From: Desertivibrio insolitus
GTDB taxonomy: Bacteria; Actinomycetota; Actinomycetes; Actinomycetales; Microbacteriaceae
Assembly: GCF_017355965.1 (NCBI RefSeq)
Contig: NZ_JAFIQW010000002.1
Coordinates: forward strand, 393,170 to 457,169
DNA length: 64,000 nucleotides
Direction of reading: 5' to 3'
The translations under genes were made by a program, and so were the position numbers. A model generated the notes under the pieces. It was given only the letters and a program-made list of their open reading frames with translations. It was not told the DNA's origin and did not search any database. Position 1 is the first letter of the stretch. Each line of letters opens with the position of its first letter. Below are positions 43,901 to 51,296 of this stretch, piece by piece.

Positions 43901-45391
43901 GTGTCGACGCTCAGTGACCTCGTGCTCGCCCAGGGTCGCCCCGAGTCGGATGTCGAGTGGCTCCACCTGCTCGTCGGCGACTGGCAGCTGCTCGCCGATC
44001 TCGCCTTCGCCGACATGGTGCTCTGGGTGCCGTCCGCGTCCGGTCGCTTCGTCGCCGTCGCGCACGCGCGCCCCTCCAGCTCCGCCACGCTCTTCTACCG
44101 CGACTTCGTCGGACAGGAGATCCGCCAGGAGTGGGAGGAGCAGGTGCGCGAGGCGTTCGAGACCAGCCGCATCGTCGACACCGCCGCCCCGCACTGGTTC
44201 GAGGAGACCCCGACGCGCGTGCGCGCCGTGCCCGTGCTCCGCCGCATCGACCCGGCGAACAAGAGCGTCACGGGGCCGATCGCCGTCATCACCCGGCACA
44301 GCAACCTCGGCGAGGCACGCACGCCCAGCCGCCAGGAGCTGACGTTCAACGAGTGCGCCAACGACCTCTTCTCGATGATCGCGCTCGGCGACTTCCCCGA
44401 CCTCGGCGCCCCGACCGGCCCGCGTCGCGGCGCCCCGCGGGCCTCTGACGGACTGCTCCGGCTCGACGTCGACGGCATCGTCACGTTCGCGAGCCCCAAC
44501 GGGCTCTCCGCCTTCAACCGCATGGGCTTCGCCGGCGAGCTCGAGGGGGAGTCCCTCGCCGAGGTCACGACGAACCTGCTCACCGGCCGGCTCATCGTGG
44601 ACGAGTCGCTGCCGCTCGTCGTCACGGGCCGCGCGCCCTGGCGCACCGACATCGAGTCGCGCGGCGTCACCGTCTCCCTGCGGGCGATCCCGATCCGCGC
44701 GAGCGGGGAGCGCACCGGCGCGATCGTGCTCTGCCGCGACGTCACCGAGCTCCGCCACCAGGAGCGCGAGCTCATCACCAAGGACGCGACGATCCGCGAG
44801 ATCCACCACCGCGTCAAGAACAACCTGCAGACCGTCGCGTCGCTGCTGCGCATCCAGGCCCGCCGCGTGCACAGCGACGTCGCCCGCGAGTCGCTCACGC
44901 AGGCGATGCGTCGCGTCGGCGCGATCGCCGTCGTGCACGACACCCTCAGCGAGGGCCTCAGCCAGAACGTCGACTTCGACGCGGTGTTCGACCGCGTGCT
45001 GCTGCTCGTCGCCGAGGTCGCGAGCTCGCACTCGACGACCGTGCGCCCGCGCTCCCGCGGCAGCTTCGGCGTGCTGCCGAGCGAGTATGCGACGCCGCTC
45101 GCCCTCGCCCTCACCGAACTCGTCACGAACGCCGTCGAGCACGGTCTCGCCGGCCGCAGCGACGGCGAGGTCGAGATCATCGCCGAGCACGACGACGAGC
45201 ACCTCGTCGTCCGCGTGCGCGACAACGGCGTGGGCCTGCCCGAGGGCAAGGTCGGGGCGGGACTCGGCACGCAGATCGTGCGCACCCTCATCCAGGGCGA
45301 GCTCGGCGGCACGATCGACTGGCACACGCTCGTCGGCAGCGGCACCGAGGTGACGATCGACGTTCCGCTCCGCTGGCTCGCGAAGCGCTGA
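43901..45391 (+). CDS. pdtaS: Sensor histidine kinase PdtaS-type (HisKA_2)
   Basis: 496 residues, soluble. N-terminal GAF-type domain (about 1-150; VEWLHLLVGDWQLLADLAFA), PAS-like domain (about 185-290), then HisKA_2 with the phospho-His in TIREIHHRVKNNLQTVASLL and HATPase_c with ALTELVTNAVEHGL, VRDNGVGLP and LGTQIVRTL. PdtaS phosphorylates PdtaR, an ANTAR RNA-binding response regulator; no pdtaR is within the window. The neighbouring WhiB1 matches Rv3220c-Rv3219 of M. tuberculosis. A 10-bp hairpin follows the gene. Confidence 0.92.
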   Translation: MSTLSDLVLAQGRPESDVEWLHLLVGDWQLLADLAFADMVLWVPSASGRFVAVAHARPSSSATLFYRDFVGQEIRQEWEEQVREAFETSRIVDTAAPHWFEETPTRVRAVPVLRRIDPANKSVTGPIAVITRHSNLGEARTPSRQELTFNECANDLFSMIALGDFPDLGAPTGPRRGAPRASDGLLRLDVDGIVTFASPNGLSAFNRMGFAGELEGESLAEVTTNLLTGRLIVDESLPLVVTGRAPWRTDIESRGVTVSLRAIPIRASGERTGAIVLCRDVTELRHQERELITKDATIREIHHRVKNNLQTVASLLRIQARRVHSDVARESLTQAMRRVGAIAVVHDTLSEGLSQNVDFDAVFDRVLLLVAEVASSHSTTVRPRSRGSFGVLPSEYATPLALALTELVTNAVEHGLAGRSDGEVEIIAEHDDEHLVVRVRDNGVGLPEGKVGAGLGTQIVRTLIQGELGGTIDWHTLVGSGTEVTIDVPLRWLAKR

Positions 45392-45423
45392 CGACCCAGG
45401 AACCCGTCGGGCAGGCTGAGTGT

Positions 45424-45446
45424 CCGTCGCCCGGGACGGGCGACGG
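45424..45446. terminator. Hairpin between convergent pdtaS and dinB
   Basis: A perfect 10-bp stem (45424-45433 with 45437-45446) and GGA loop. Confidence 0.65.
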
Positions 45447-45473
45447 CGCTGGCGCCGCGCCGAACTCGCTCTG

Positions 45474-46550
45474 CTAGGGGCCGCCCCGCCGGCCGTGCGT
45501 GCGCGGCGGCTCATAGCCGCCTTCGGGCGGCTCCATCTCGGCCCGCACCCCGAGCAGCCGGATCGGCCGGTCGTCGCCGAGAGCGTCGAGCAGTGCGAGT
45601 GCCGTCGCGGCGATCGCCGCGGGATCGAAGGTCGGCTCCGCGAGCTTGCGCACCCGGGTCAGCGTGTCGAACGGCGCGAAGCGCACCTTGAGGTGCACCC
45701 GCACGCAGGCGCGCTCCTCGCGCCGGATGTCGCCGACCACCTGCTCGGCGAGGGAGCGGAGGGCCTCGCCGACCTCCTCCCGCGTCGTCAGGTCACGCTG
45801 ATAGGTCGTCTCCCGGCCGTGGGCCCTCGCCACCCACGGGGTGTCGTCGACGACGGCGCTCCCGTCGCCGCGCCCCAGCCGCCCGAAGTGCGGCCCGGTG
45901 TTCGGGCCGAACTCGGCGATGAGCGCGTCCTCGGGCGCCGCGGCGAGCTCGCGGATCGTGCGCACGCCGAGCCCCGCGAGCCGCTCGGCGATCCGGCTGC
46001 CGACGCCCCAGAGCTCCTTCGTCGGCCGGTCGCCCATCACGGTCATCCAGTTCTCCTGGGTCAGCCGGAACACGCCCCGCGGCTTGCCGAAGCCGGTGGC
46101 GTTCTTGGCCCGCACCTTCGTGTCGCCGATCCCGATCGAGCAGTGCAGCTGCGTCGCCTCGAGCACCGCGGCCTGCAGCGCTCGCGCGGTCGCCTCGGGG
46201 TCGTCGCTCTCGAGCCCGACGAAGGCCTCGTCCCAGCCCAGCACCTCGACCGTCGCCCCCGGAAACGCGCGCAGCGTTTCCATCACCCGCGCCGACGCCG
46301 CCTCGTAGACGGGGAAGTCGACGGGCAGGAACACCGCGTCCGGGCATCGCTTGACCGCGATCTTCAGCGGCATGCCCGACCGGATGCCGAAGGCGCGCGC
46401 CTCGTACGACGCGGTCGAGACGACCGCGCGCTCGGTCGGGTCGCCCCGGCCGCCGACGACGACCGGTCTGCCCGCCAGCTCCGGCCGGCGCAGCAGTTCG
46501 ACCGCGGCGATGAACTGGTCCATGTCGACGTGCAGCACCCAGGCCGTCAT
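45474..46550 (-). CDS. dinB: DNA polymerase IV, Y-family (DinB2-like)
   Basis: 358 residues. Palm/fingers: WVLHVDMDQFIAAVE (first metal Asp residues 9 and 11), VVSTASYEARAFGIRSGMPL, VLGWDEAFVGL (second catalytic Asp/Glu), SIGIGDTKVRAKNATGFGKP, thumb helix-hairpin-helix LWGVGSRIAERLAGLGVRTI, and a little-finger domain. The residue after the FQ-type core, Ile14, occupies the steric-gate position (Phe13 in E. coli DinB, Leu14 in mycobacterial DinB2), which normally excludes ribonucleotides. Translesion or ribonucleotide-tolerant synthesis is likely. CAGGAT lies six bases before the ATG; no LexA box is seen. Confidence 0.92.
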   Translation of the reverse strand: MTAWVLHVDMDQFIAAVELLRRPELAGRPVVVGGRGDPTERAVVSTASYEARAFGIRSGMPLKIAVKRCPDAVFLPVDFPVYEAASARVMETLRAFPGATVEVLGWDEAFVGLESDDPEATARALQAAVLEATQLHCSIGIGDTKVRAKNATGFGKPRGVFRLTQENWMTVMGDRPTKELWGVGSRIAERLAGLGVRTIRELAAAPEDALIAEFGPNTGPHFGRLGRGDGSAVVDDTPWVARAHGRETTYQRDLTTREEVGEALRSLAEQVVGDIRREERACVRVHLKVRFAPFDTLTRVRKLAEPTFDPAAIAATALALLDALGDDRPIRLLGVRAEMEPPEGGYEPPRTHGRRGGP

Positions 46551-46572
46551 GGACTCATCCTGACCGTGCCGG

Positions 46573-46615
46573 GCGGCGATGGCCAGGACGAGGAGCGGCG
46601 ATGGCCAGGACGAGG
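46573..46615 (+). repeat. Direct repeat upstream of dinB
   Basis: Two perfect copies of a 21-base sequence (46573-46593 and 46595-46615) separated by one base, between the dinB start and the whiB1 terminator. No promoter role is apparent. Confidence 0.7.
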
Positions 46616-46663
46616 GGCGTGGCGGATGCCACGGGCATCCGGTCGCGCTGCCGGTTAAATGCG

Positions 46664-46688
46664 GAACGGGCCCCAGCGGGGCCCGTTC
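46664..46688 (-). terminator. Hairpin terminator after whiB1
   Basis: A perfect 11-bp stem (46664-46674 with 46678-46688) and three-base loop, 19 bases beyond the whiB1 stop; ATTTAA follows on the minus strand. Confidence 0.75.
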
Positions 46689-46706
46689 ACGCGATCCGTT
46701 GCTGCG

Positions 46707-46955
46707 TCAGGAGGCGCGGCGAGCGCGGGCGGCGCGGCGCTTGAGCGCACGACGCTCGTCCTCGCTGAGGCCTCCCCACACACCCGAGTCCTGGCTGGTC
46801 TCGAGGGCGTACTGCAGGCAGAGCTCGGTCACGCTGCACGACGCGCAGACGGACTTGGCCTTCTCGATCTGGTCGACGGCCGGACCCGTGTTGCCGACCG
46901 GGAAGAAGAGCTCGGGGTCTGCAGTGAGGCAGGCAGCCTTGTCACGCCAATCCAT
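46707..46955 (-). CDS. whiB1: WhiB-family iron-sulfur transcriptional regulator (WhiB1/WblE type)
   Basis: 82 residues. Four cluster cysteines in KAACLTA, SVCASC and ELCLQY; GVWGG turn; basic tail ERRALKRRAARARRAS. The segment DPELFFPVGNTGPAVDQIEKAK is the WhiB1/WblE signature. In mycobacteria WhiB1 binds the primary sigma factor, is nitric-oxide sensitive and is essential. ATG 46955 matches the family start, although AAGGAG lies unusually far (12 bases) upstream. A 7-bp hairpin (46983-47001) is in the leader. The 177-base gap to the divergent membrane gene holds no other gene. Confidence 0.93.
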   Translation of the reverse strand: MDWRDKAACLTADPELFFPVGNTGPAVDQIEKAKSVCASCSVTELCLQYALETSQDSGVWGGLSEDERRALKRRAARARRAS

Positions 46956-47132
46956 GAGGTTTTGGTACTCCTTGTATAGCGGGCGCGCTGATGGAGCGCG
47001 CATACGGTCGAACGACCGCCTTCGGTTCGAAGAGAGGGAAGTCTCAGCGCCGGCTCACTACACTGTGGGCGCGAAAATCAACGTCGTTTATGCTCACACA
47101 TCGACCAAGTCGAGTCAATAGATCGGACGCGG

Positions 47133-47555
47133 ATGAACGCTCCCGGCGAAACCCGCCCGTCACCTCTCGTTAACCTCCTGGTCGCCCTCCTGGCGCTCGA
47201 GAGCGCGGCTCTCGCGGTCATCGCGGGTTTCCTCGTCGTCGAGATCTTCGTCGCCGACGCGACCTCGCTCGCGAGCGCGATCGGGCTCGCCGTGCTCGCC
47301 GCGCTGGCCGCCGTCTGGCTGGGCGCGATCGCCGTCAACGCACGCCGCGGGCGCGCCTGGACGCGCGGCGCGGCGCTCACCTGGCAGGCGCTCCAGCTCG
47401 CGCTCGCGCTCGGCAGTTTCCAGGGCGTCTTCGCCCGCGCGGATGTCGCCTGGTACCTGCTCGTGCCGGCCGCGGCGATCATCGTGCTGCTCTTCACCCC
47501 GCCCGTCGTCTCGGCCCTCTCGTTGCGCGGAGAGGATGACGCGACGAACGACTGA
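47133..47555 (+). CDS. Small four-helix membrane protein, function unknown
   Basis: 140 residues with four predicted helices: LVALLALESAALAVIAGFLV (about 14-35), IGLAVLAALAAVWLGAIAV, LTWQALQLALALGSFQ and AWYLLVPAAAIIVLLFT. Short loops, cytoplasmic charged ends. Similar compact membrane proteins lie beside mscS or whiB1 in Micrococcales; no role is known. Start ATG 47133; a ribosome binding site is weak. Confidence 0.65.
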   Translation: MNAPGETRPSPLVNLLVALLALESAALAVIAGFLVVEIFVADATSLASAIGLAVLAALAAVWLGAIAVNARRGRAWTRGAALTWQALQLALALGSFQGVFARADVAWYLLVPAAAIIVLLFTPPVVSALSLRGEDDATND

Positions 47556-47578
47556 CGGCCTCACAGGTCGGCTCGACT

Positions 47579-47584
47579 AACGTT
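47579..47584 (+). promoter_or_regulatory. Candidate -10 of mscS
   Basis: TAACGT, with a leader of about 21 bases carrying AGGGAG (47601-47606) five bases before the TTG start. Confidence 0.4.
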
Positions 47585-47611
47585 GTCGGCTTCGAAACGA
47601 AGGGAGAGCAG

Positions 47612-48853
47612 TTGATCCGACCCGACTCCTGGTGGGGCTTCCTGGTCCTTGTCGCCGCGGCGGTGGTCACCGCCGTCGTCCTCACGGTCGTCCTCGCGGC
47701 GACCCTGCGACTCGTCGGCAGGAAGCACGACTGGCCACGCCGCCTCATCAAGCACGCGCGGCTGCCGTTCCGGGTGTTCCTGCTCGTGATGCTGCTCTGG
47801 GCGGCCTTCGCCGTCTCGAATCCCGCGCCCGAGTGGCGCGCGGGCCTCGATCACCTCTTCCTGATCCTCGCGATCGCGAGCGGCGCCTGGTTCGCCGGCG
47901 GGCTGCTGACGTTCTTCGAGAGCATGTGGCTCAGCCGCTACCGCACCGACGTGCGCGACAACCGCGTCGCCCGCCGCGTGCGCACGCAGATCCTGATCCT
48001 GCGCCGGCTCACCGTCGCGGTCGTCGTCGTGGTCGCGCTCGCCGCGATCCTGCTGACCTTCCCCGGCGCCCGCGCCGCCGGCGCGAGCCTCCTGGCATCC
48101 GCCGGTCTGCTCTCGATCGTGGCGGGTCTCGCGGCGCAGTCGACGCTCGCGAACGTGTTCGCCGGCGTGCAGCTCGCCTTCTCCGGCGCGATCCGCGTCG
48201 ACGACGTCGTCATCGTCGAGGAGGAGTGGGGCCGCATCGAGGAGATCACCCTCACCTACGTGGTCGTGCACATCTGGGACGACCGCCGCCTCGTGCTGCC
48301 GAGCACGTACTTCACGTCGACGCCGTTCGAGAACTGGACCCGCACCTCGAGCGAGCTGCTCGGCAGCGTCGAGTTCGACCTCGACTGGCGGGTGACCCCG
48401 CAGGAGATGCGCGAGGAGCTCGACCGCATCCTCGAGCGCACCGAGCTCTGGGACGGCCGGGTCAAGGTGCTGCAGGTGACGGATGCCACGGGCGGCTACG
48501 TGCGCGTGCGCGTGCTGGTCACCGCTATCGACGCCCCGACGCTGTTCGACCTGCGCTGCTTCATTCGCGAGGAGCTCGTGGCATGGCTGCACACCAAGAG
48601 CCCCGACGCGATCCCGCGCACCCGCGTGCAGATGGTCGAGGCCGAGCAGCCGCAGCCGAAGGGGCGCACCCGGCGCTCGCCCGCCCAGCCCTCGACCGAT
48701 ACCGCCCCGTCGGCGCTGTTCCACGGCACGGCGGGCGCGGAGGAGCGGGCGAGCCAGTTCACGGGCCCGATCCAGACGATCAGTAAGCAGCAGGAGCCGC
48801 CGCTCGACGACGGCTTCGAGCGCGACCGCGGGCGGGGCGACTCGGCGAACTGA
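47612..48853 (+). CDS. MscS-family mechanosensitive ion channel
   Basis: 413 residues. Helices at about 8-32, 52-70, 78-98 and 128-147, then the pore helix AGASLLASAGLLSIVAGLAA, followed by AQSTLANVFAGVQLAFSGAI and the beta domain IRVDDVVIVEEEWGRIEEIT / TYFTSTPFENWTRT. The C-terminal about 85 residues are a disordered, charged tail (QPQPKGRTRR onward). The channel opens under membrane tension to release solutes on hypo-osmotic shock. TTG is the only start correctly spaced from AGGGAG. Confidence 0.92.
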   Translation: MIRPDSWWGFLVLVAAAVVTAVVLTVVLAATLRLVGRKHDWPRRLIKHARLPFRVFLLVMLLWAAFAVSNPAPEWRAGLDHLFLILAIASGAWFAGGLLTFFESMWLSRYRTDVRDNRVARRVRTQILILRRLTVAVVVVVALAAILLTFPGARAAGASLLASAGLLSIVAGLAAQSTLANVFAGVQLAFSGAIRVDDVVIVEEEWGRIEEITLTYVVVHIWDDRRLVLPSTYFTSTPFENWTRTSSELLGSVEFDLDWRVTPQEMREELDRILERTELWDGRVKVLQVTDATGGYVRVRVLVTAIDAPTLFDLRCFIREELVAWLHTKSPDAIPRTRVQMVEAEQPQPKGRTRRSPAQPSTDTAPSALFHGTAGAEERASQFTGPIQTISKQQEPPLDDGFERDRGRGDSAN

Positions 48854-48885
48854 GCGAGGCGCGGACAGCGACGCCGCGCGGCACG

Positions 48886-49362
48886 TCAGCCCGCGTCGAT
48901 CCCGAGCTTCTTGCGGAGGCTCGCGACGTGGCCCTTGGCCTTGACGTTGTAGAGCGGCAGCTGGACGCGGCCTTCCTCGTCGACGACGAAGGTCGAGCGC
49001 AGCACGCCCGTCACGGTCTTGCCGTACATCGACTTCTCGCCGTAGGCGCCGTAGGCGTTGTGCACGGAGAGGTCCTCGTCGCTCAGCAGCGGGAAGTTGA
49101 GGTTCTGCTCCTCGCGGAACTTCTGCAGCGCGGGCAGCGGGTCCTTCGAGACGCCGAGCACCTGGTAGCCGGCCGAGGCGAGGGAGTTGATGTTGTCGCG
49201 GAAGTCGCACGCCTCCGTGGTGCACCCCGGGGTCGACGCCGCCGGATAGAAGTACACGACGACCTTGCGGCCGCGGAAGTCGGCGAGCGAGACGGGGGAG
49301 CCGTCCTGGTCGGGAAGCGTGAAGTCGGGGGCCTCGGCGCCGGCCTCGATGCGAGCGGTCAT
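48886..49362 (-). CDS. bcp: Thioredoxin-dependent peroxiredoxin, Bcp/PrxQ type
   Basis: 158 residues. MTARIEAGAEAPDFTLPDQD start, active-site region YFYPAASTPGCTTEACDFRD with peroxidatic Cys and a resolving Cys five residues later, the intramolecular alpha-2 type. The conserved Arg lies in GVLRSTFVVDEEG. It reduces hydroperoxides using thioredoxin. ATG 49362 is chosen because AAAGGA lies five to six bases upstream; a TAGGAT -10 is at 49391-49396 on the minus strand. Confidence 0.94.
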   Translation of the reverse strand: MTARIEAGAEAPDFTLPDQDGSPVSLADFRGRKVVVYFYPAASTPGCTTEACDFRDNINSLASAGYQVLGVSKDPLPALQKFREEQNLNFPLLSDEDLSVHNAYGAYGEKSMYGKTVTGVLRSTFVVDEEGRVQLPLYNVKAKGHVASLRKKLGIDAG

Positions 49363-49475
49363 GGTGTCCTTTCGATCGCCAGTCGGCGCCATCCTATTGA
49401 GGCCTCTCGAACGGATGCCCCGGGCCCGATCGGCACGGCCGCCGACCCGATTGGCACGAAGGCCGGTCGAGGTGC

Positions 49476-49481
49476 TAACCT
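49476..49481 (+). promoter_or_regulatory. Candidate -10 of tRNA-Lys
   Basis: TAACCT, with TTGGCA 19 bases upstream as a possible -35. A repeated CCCGATYGGCACG (49425-49437, 49446-49458) covers the upstream region. Confidence 0.35.
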
Positions 49482-49522
49482 TGATCCTCGGCGCGGAGCT
49501 CTTCCACAGCTCTTCGTCGCTC

Positions 49523-49598
<76 letters not shown>

Positions 49599-49604
49599 CC
49601 GAAA

Positions 49605-49635
49605 GCGCCCCGTCCATCCGGACGGGGCGCTTTTT
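49605..49635 (+). terminator. Intrinsic terminator after tRNA-Lys
   Basis: A perfect 11-bp GC-rich stem (49605-49615 with 49620-49630), ATCC loop and five Ts, the only classical U-tract terminator noticed in the window. Confidence 0.9.
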
Positions 49636-49699
49636 CGTTCAACCCGTGCCCATTCGTTTTGCCGATAACCACGCGAAATTCTCGGCGCATGCTCCAGGT

Positions 49700-49720
49700 G
49701 CAATTCCGGCGGGGAATTGC
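49700..49720. promoter_or_regulatory. Inverted repeat over the lsr2 -35 region
   Basis: Perfect 8-base arms GCAATTCC (49700-49707) and GGAATTGC (49713-49720), spacer GGCGG, 20 bases before the -10, in an unusually A/T-rich stretch. A possible autoregulatory or regulator site. Confidence 0.5.
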
Positions 49721-49740
49721 TCGCCGCGGGGTTTCTGCCC

Positions 49741-49746
49741 TATATT
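49741..49746 (+). promoter_or_regulatory. Candidate leaderless -10 of lsr2
   Basis: TATATT followed by seven bases and ATG 49754. Confidence 0.6.
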
Positions 49747-49753
49747 CACGACC

Positions 49754-50125
49754 ATGGTCAAGGAAATTGTCACGACTTACCGCGACGATCTCGACGGGTC
49801 GGAATTGCCGGACGACTTCCGTCCGACGCGTTTCTCGCTCGAGGGCACCGAATACGAGATCGATCTCTCGGAGGAGAACGTCGACCGCCTGCGCGAGGCG
49901 CTTTCGCCGTTCATCGACGCGGCTCGTCAGGTGCAGCCCCGCTTCGGCAACGCCCCGGCCCAGAGCCGCGGCAGCTCGACCAAGCGCCGCTCCTCGTCGT
50001 CCTCGTCGTCGGATTCGTCCCGCCTCGCCGAGATCCGCACCTGGGCGAACCAGAACGGATATCCCACGGGCGACCGCGGCCGGCTGCGCCAGGAGATCAT
50101 CGACGCTTACGAAGCCGCCCACTGA
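49754..50125 (+). CDS. lsr2: Lsr2 family nucleoid-associated protein
   Basis: 123 residues. N-terminal dimerisation beta sheet (VKEIVTTYRDDLDGSELPDD and RFSLEGTEYEIDLSEENVDR), a Ser-rich linker, and a C-terminal helical DNA-binding domain IRTWANQNGYPTGDRGRLRQ with the AT-hook-like RGR that enters the minor groove. Lsr2 is the actinobacterial H-NS counterpart, bridging and silencing A/T-rich, often foreign DNA. The linker is longer and more serine-rich than in M. tuberculosis Lsr2. A leaderless promoter and inverted repeat lie upstream, a hairpin terminator downstream. Confidence 0.95.
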   Translation: MVKEIVTTYRDDLDGSELPDDFRPTRFSLEGTEYEIDLSEENVDRLREALSPFIDAARQVQPRFGNAPAQSRGSSTKRRSSSSSSSDSSRLAEIRTWANQNGYPTGDRGRLRQEIIDAYEAAH

Positions 50126-50156
50126 GCTCCGCTCGATAACCGGGCGGAAACGCGAA

Positions 50157-50186
50157 ACGGCCCCGACGCGGATGCGTCGGGGCCGT
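50157..50186. terminator. Hairpin between lsr2 and the small membrane pair
   Basis: A perfect 13-bp stem (50157-50169 with 50174-50186), GGAT loop, followed by TCGTTCGTTTCT; suited to both converging units. Confidence 0.8.
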
Positions 50187-50196
50187 TCGTTCGTTT

Positions 50197-50400
50197 CTAG
50201 TGACGGGGCTGGTTTTCGTTCCCTGGTCCGTCCGGCTGATGGCGGTCGATGTAGAGCTGCGCGGCTTTCGTCGCCGTGAGCAGGAAGCGCACGAACAGCG
50301 CCGTGACGATCGCCGCGGCCACGAGCAGCACGACGTAGAACAGCGCCGTGCCGGTCGCGTAGAGCGCGTCGACGATCTCGAAATCGCCGCCCTGGTTCAT
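50197..50400 (-). CDS. Tiny single-pass membrane protein, function unknown
   Basis: 67 residues. MNQGGDFEIVDALYATGTAL leads into one helix (FYVVLLVAAAIVTALFVRFLL) and a hydrophilic tail ending DGPGNENQPRH. The ATG overlaps the stop of the upstream tiny membrane gene (ATGA), so the two are co-translated and probably form a small membrane complex. No role is known. Confidence 0.65.
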   Translation of the reverse strand: MNQGGDFEIVDALYATGTALFYVVLLVAAAIVTALFVRFLLTATKAAQLYIDRHQPDGPGNENQPRH

Positions 50401-50588
50401 CGGCCCTCGAGCTCCTCCTGGCGGTTCTCGATCACCACGGTGCCCACCGCGACGGCGAGCGTCGCCGCCCAGGCCACCCAGGTGAGCACGAGCCGCCAGT
50501 CGCGGGGCCCGGAGGTGGTGGATCGGATGGTCCCGATGCCGCTGAAGATCGATCCGATGATGGCCCCGTTGAAGAGGTACTTGCGCAT
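50397..50588 (-). CDS. Tiny two-helix membrane protein, function unknown
   Basis: 63 residues. MRKYLFNGAIIGSIFSGIGT first helix, a positively charged turn RSTTSGPRDWR, second helix LVLTWVAWAATLAVAVGTVV and a short acidic end. GAGGAG is six bases before the ATG. First gene of a two-gene unit facing lsr2; the small RST-SGPRDWRL turn looks conserved in style among Micrococcales proteins, but function is unknown. Confidence 0.65.
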   Translation of the reverse strand: MRKYLFNGAIIGSIFSGIGTIRSTTSGPRDWRLVLTWVAWAATLAVAVGTVVIENRQEELEGR

Positions 50589-50680
50589 TCCGGCTCCTCG
50601 CTCGTTCCTTCCTCCCCACGCTAGCGAACCGCGGCCAGCCCTCGTCCAGTCGGCGTTCAGCTTGAGCGGCGGCGGGGAGG

Positions 50681-50716
50681 AACTGACCGAACGGTTAGAA
50701 AACTGACCGATCGGAC
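50681..50716 (+). promoter_or_regulatory. Tandem TetR-type operators
   Basis: AACTGACCGA occurs twice with a 20-base period (50681-50690, 50701-50710). Each copy is the left half of a dyad: TGACCG-AA-CGGTTA (50684-50697) and TGACCGA-TCGGACA (50704-50717), each with one mismatch. The second ends two bases before the -10. Confidence 0.75.
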
Positions 50717-50718
50717 AG

Positions 50719-50724
50719 TAGACT
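50719..50724 (+). promoter_or_regulatory. Candidate leaderless -10 of the tetR operon
   Basis: TAGACT followed by seven bases and ATG 50732, directly behind the TetR-type operators. Confidence 0.65.
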
Positions 50725-50731
50725 CGCGGAC

Positions 50732-51292
50732 ATGGCCACGACCACCCGGGAACAGCTGCTGCGTGTCGCCCTCGACGAGTTCACGCGCGCCGGTTACGCG
50801 GGCACCTCTCTTCAGAGGATCGCGGATGCCACCGGCACGAGCAAGGCCAGCGTGCTGTACCACTTCGCCTCGAAGGAGGTGCTGCTCGCCGCCGTGCTCG
50901 AGCCCGCCTGCCTCGCGATCGAGGAGATCCTGAGGGGACTCGAGGGCAGGCCCTTCACGCGCGAGCGCCGCGAGGCCTTCGTCGTCGAGTTCGTCGACTT
51001 CCTGCTCGCGCACCGCCAGGCCGTGCACATCTTCGTCAACCAGTCGAACAGCGGCGTCGACGCCCCTGTTTTCGAGCGCACCGACGCTCTCGTCGCGCGC
51101 ATCGCCGACGTCTTCGACCGCGAGGAGTACTCGGTCGAGACCCGCATCCGCTTCGGCATCGCCCTTGCCGGTTCCGCCTACATGCTCGTGCAGGGCGACA
51201 TGCACGAGCAGCTTCCCCAGCCGCTCCCGACGATGCGCGCGGCGCTCATCACCGTGATGACCGAACTGCTCGCCCCCGTCGACCAGGAGTAA
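50732..51292 (+). CDS. TetR-family repressor
   Basis: 186 residues. N-terminal HTH: TTREQLLRVALDEFTRAGYA, GTSLQRIADATGTSKASVLY and HFASKEVLLAAVL. The helical C-terminal domain (about 55-186) is the ligand and dimer part, with no recognisable family. It is the first gene of the export operon. It most likely represses its own promoter and the two transporter genes and releases them on binding an exported compound. AGGAGT at its very end is the ribosome binding site of the next gene. Confidence 0.92.
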   Translation: MATTTREQLLRVALDEFTRAGYAGTSLQRIADATGTSKASVLYHFASKEVLLAAVLEPACLAIEEILRGLEGRPFTRERREAFVVEFVDFLLAHRQAVHIFVNQSNSGVDAPVFERTDALVARIADVFDREEYSVETRIRFGIALAGSAYMLVQGDMHEQLPQPLPTMRAALITVMTELLAPVDQE

Positions 51293-51296
51293 CTCC

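Noticed and set aside
47070-47110. Possible CRP/cAMP site (TGTGA half) near the whiB1 promoter, as known for M. tuberculosis whiB1
   Set aside because: Only one half-site resembles the consensus; the second arm does not match.
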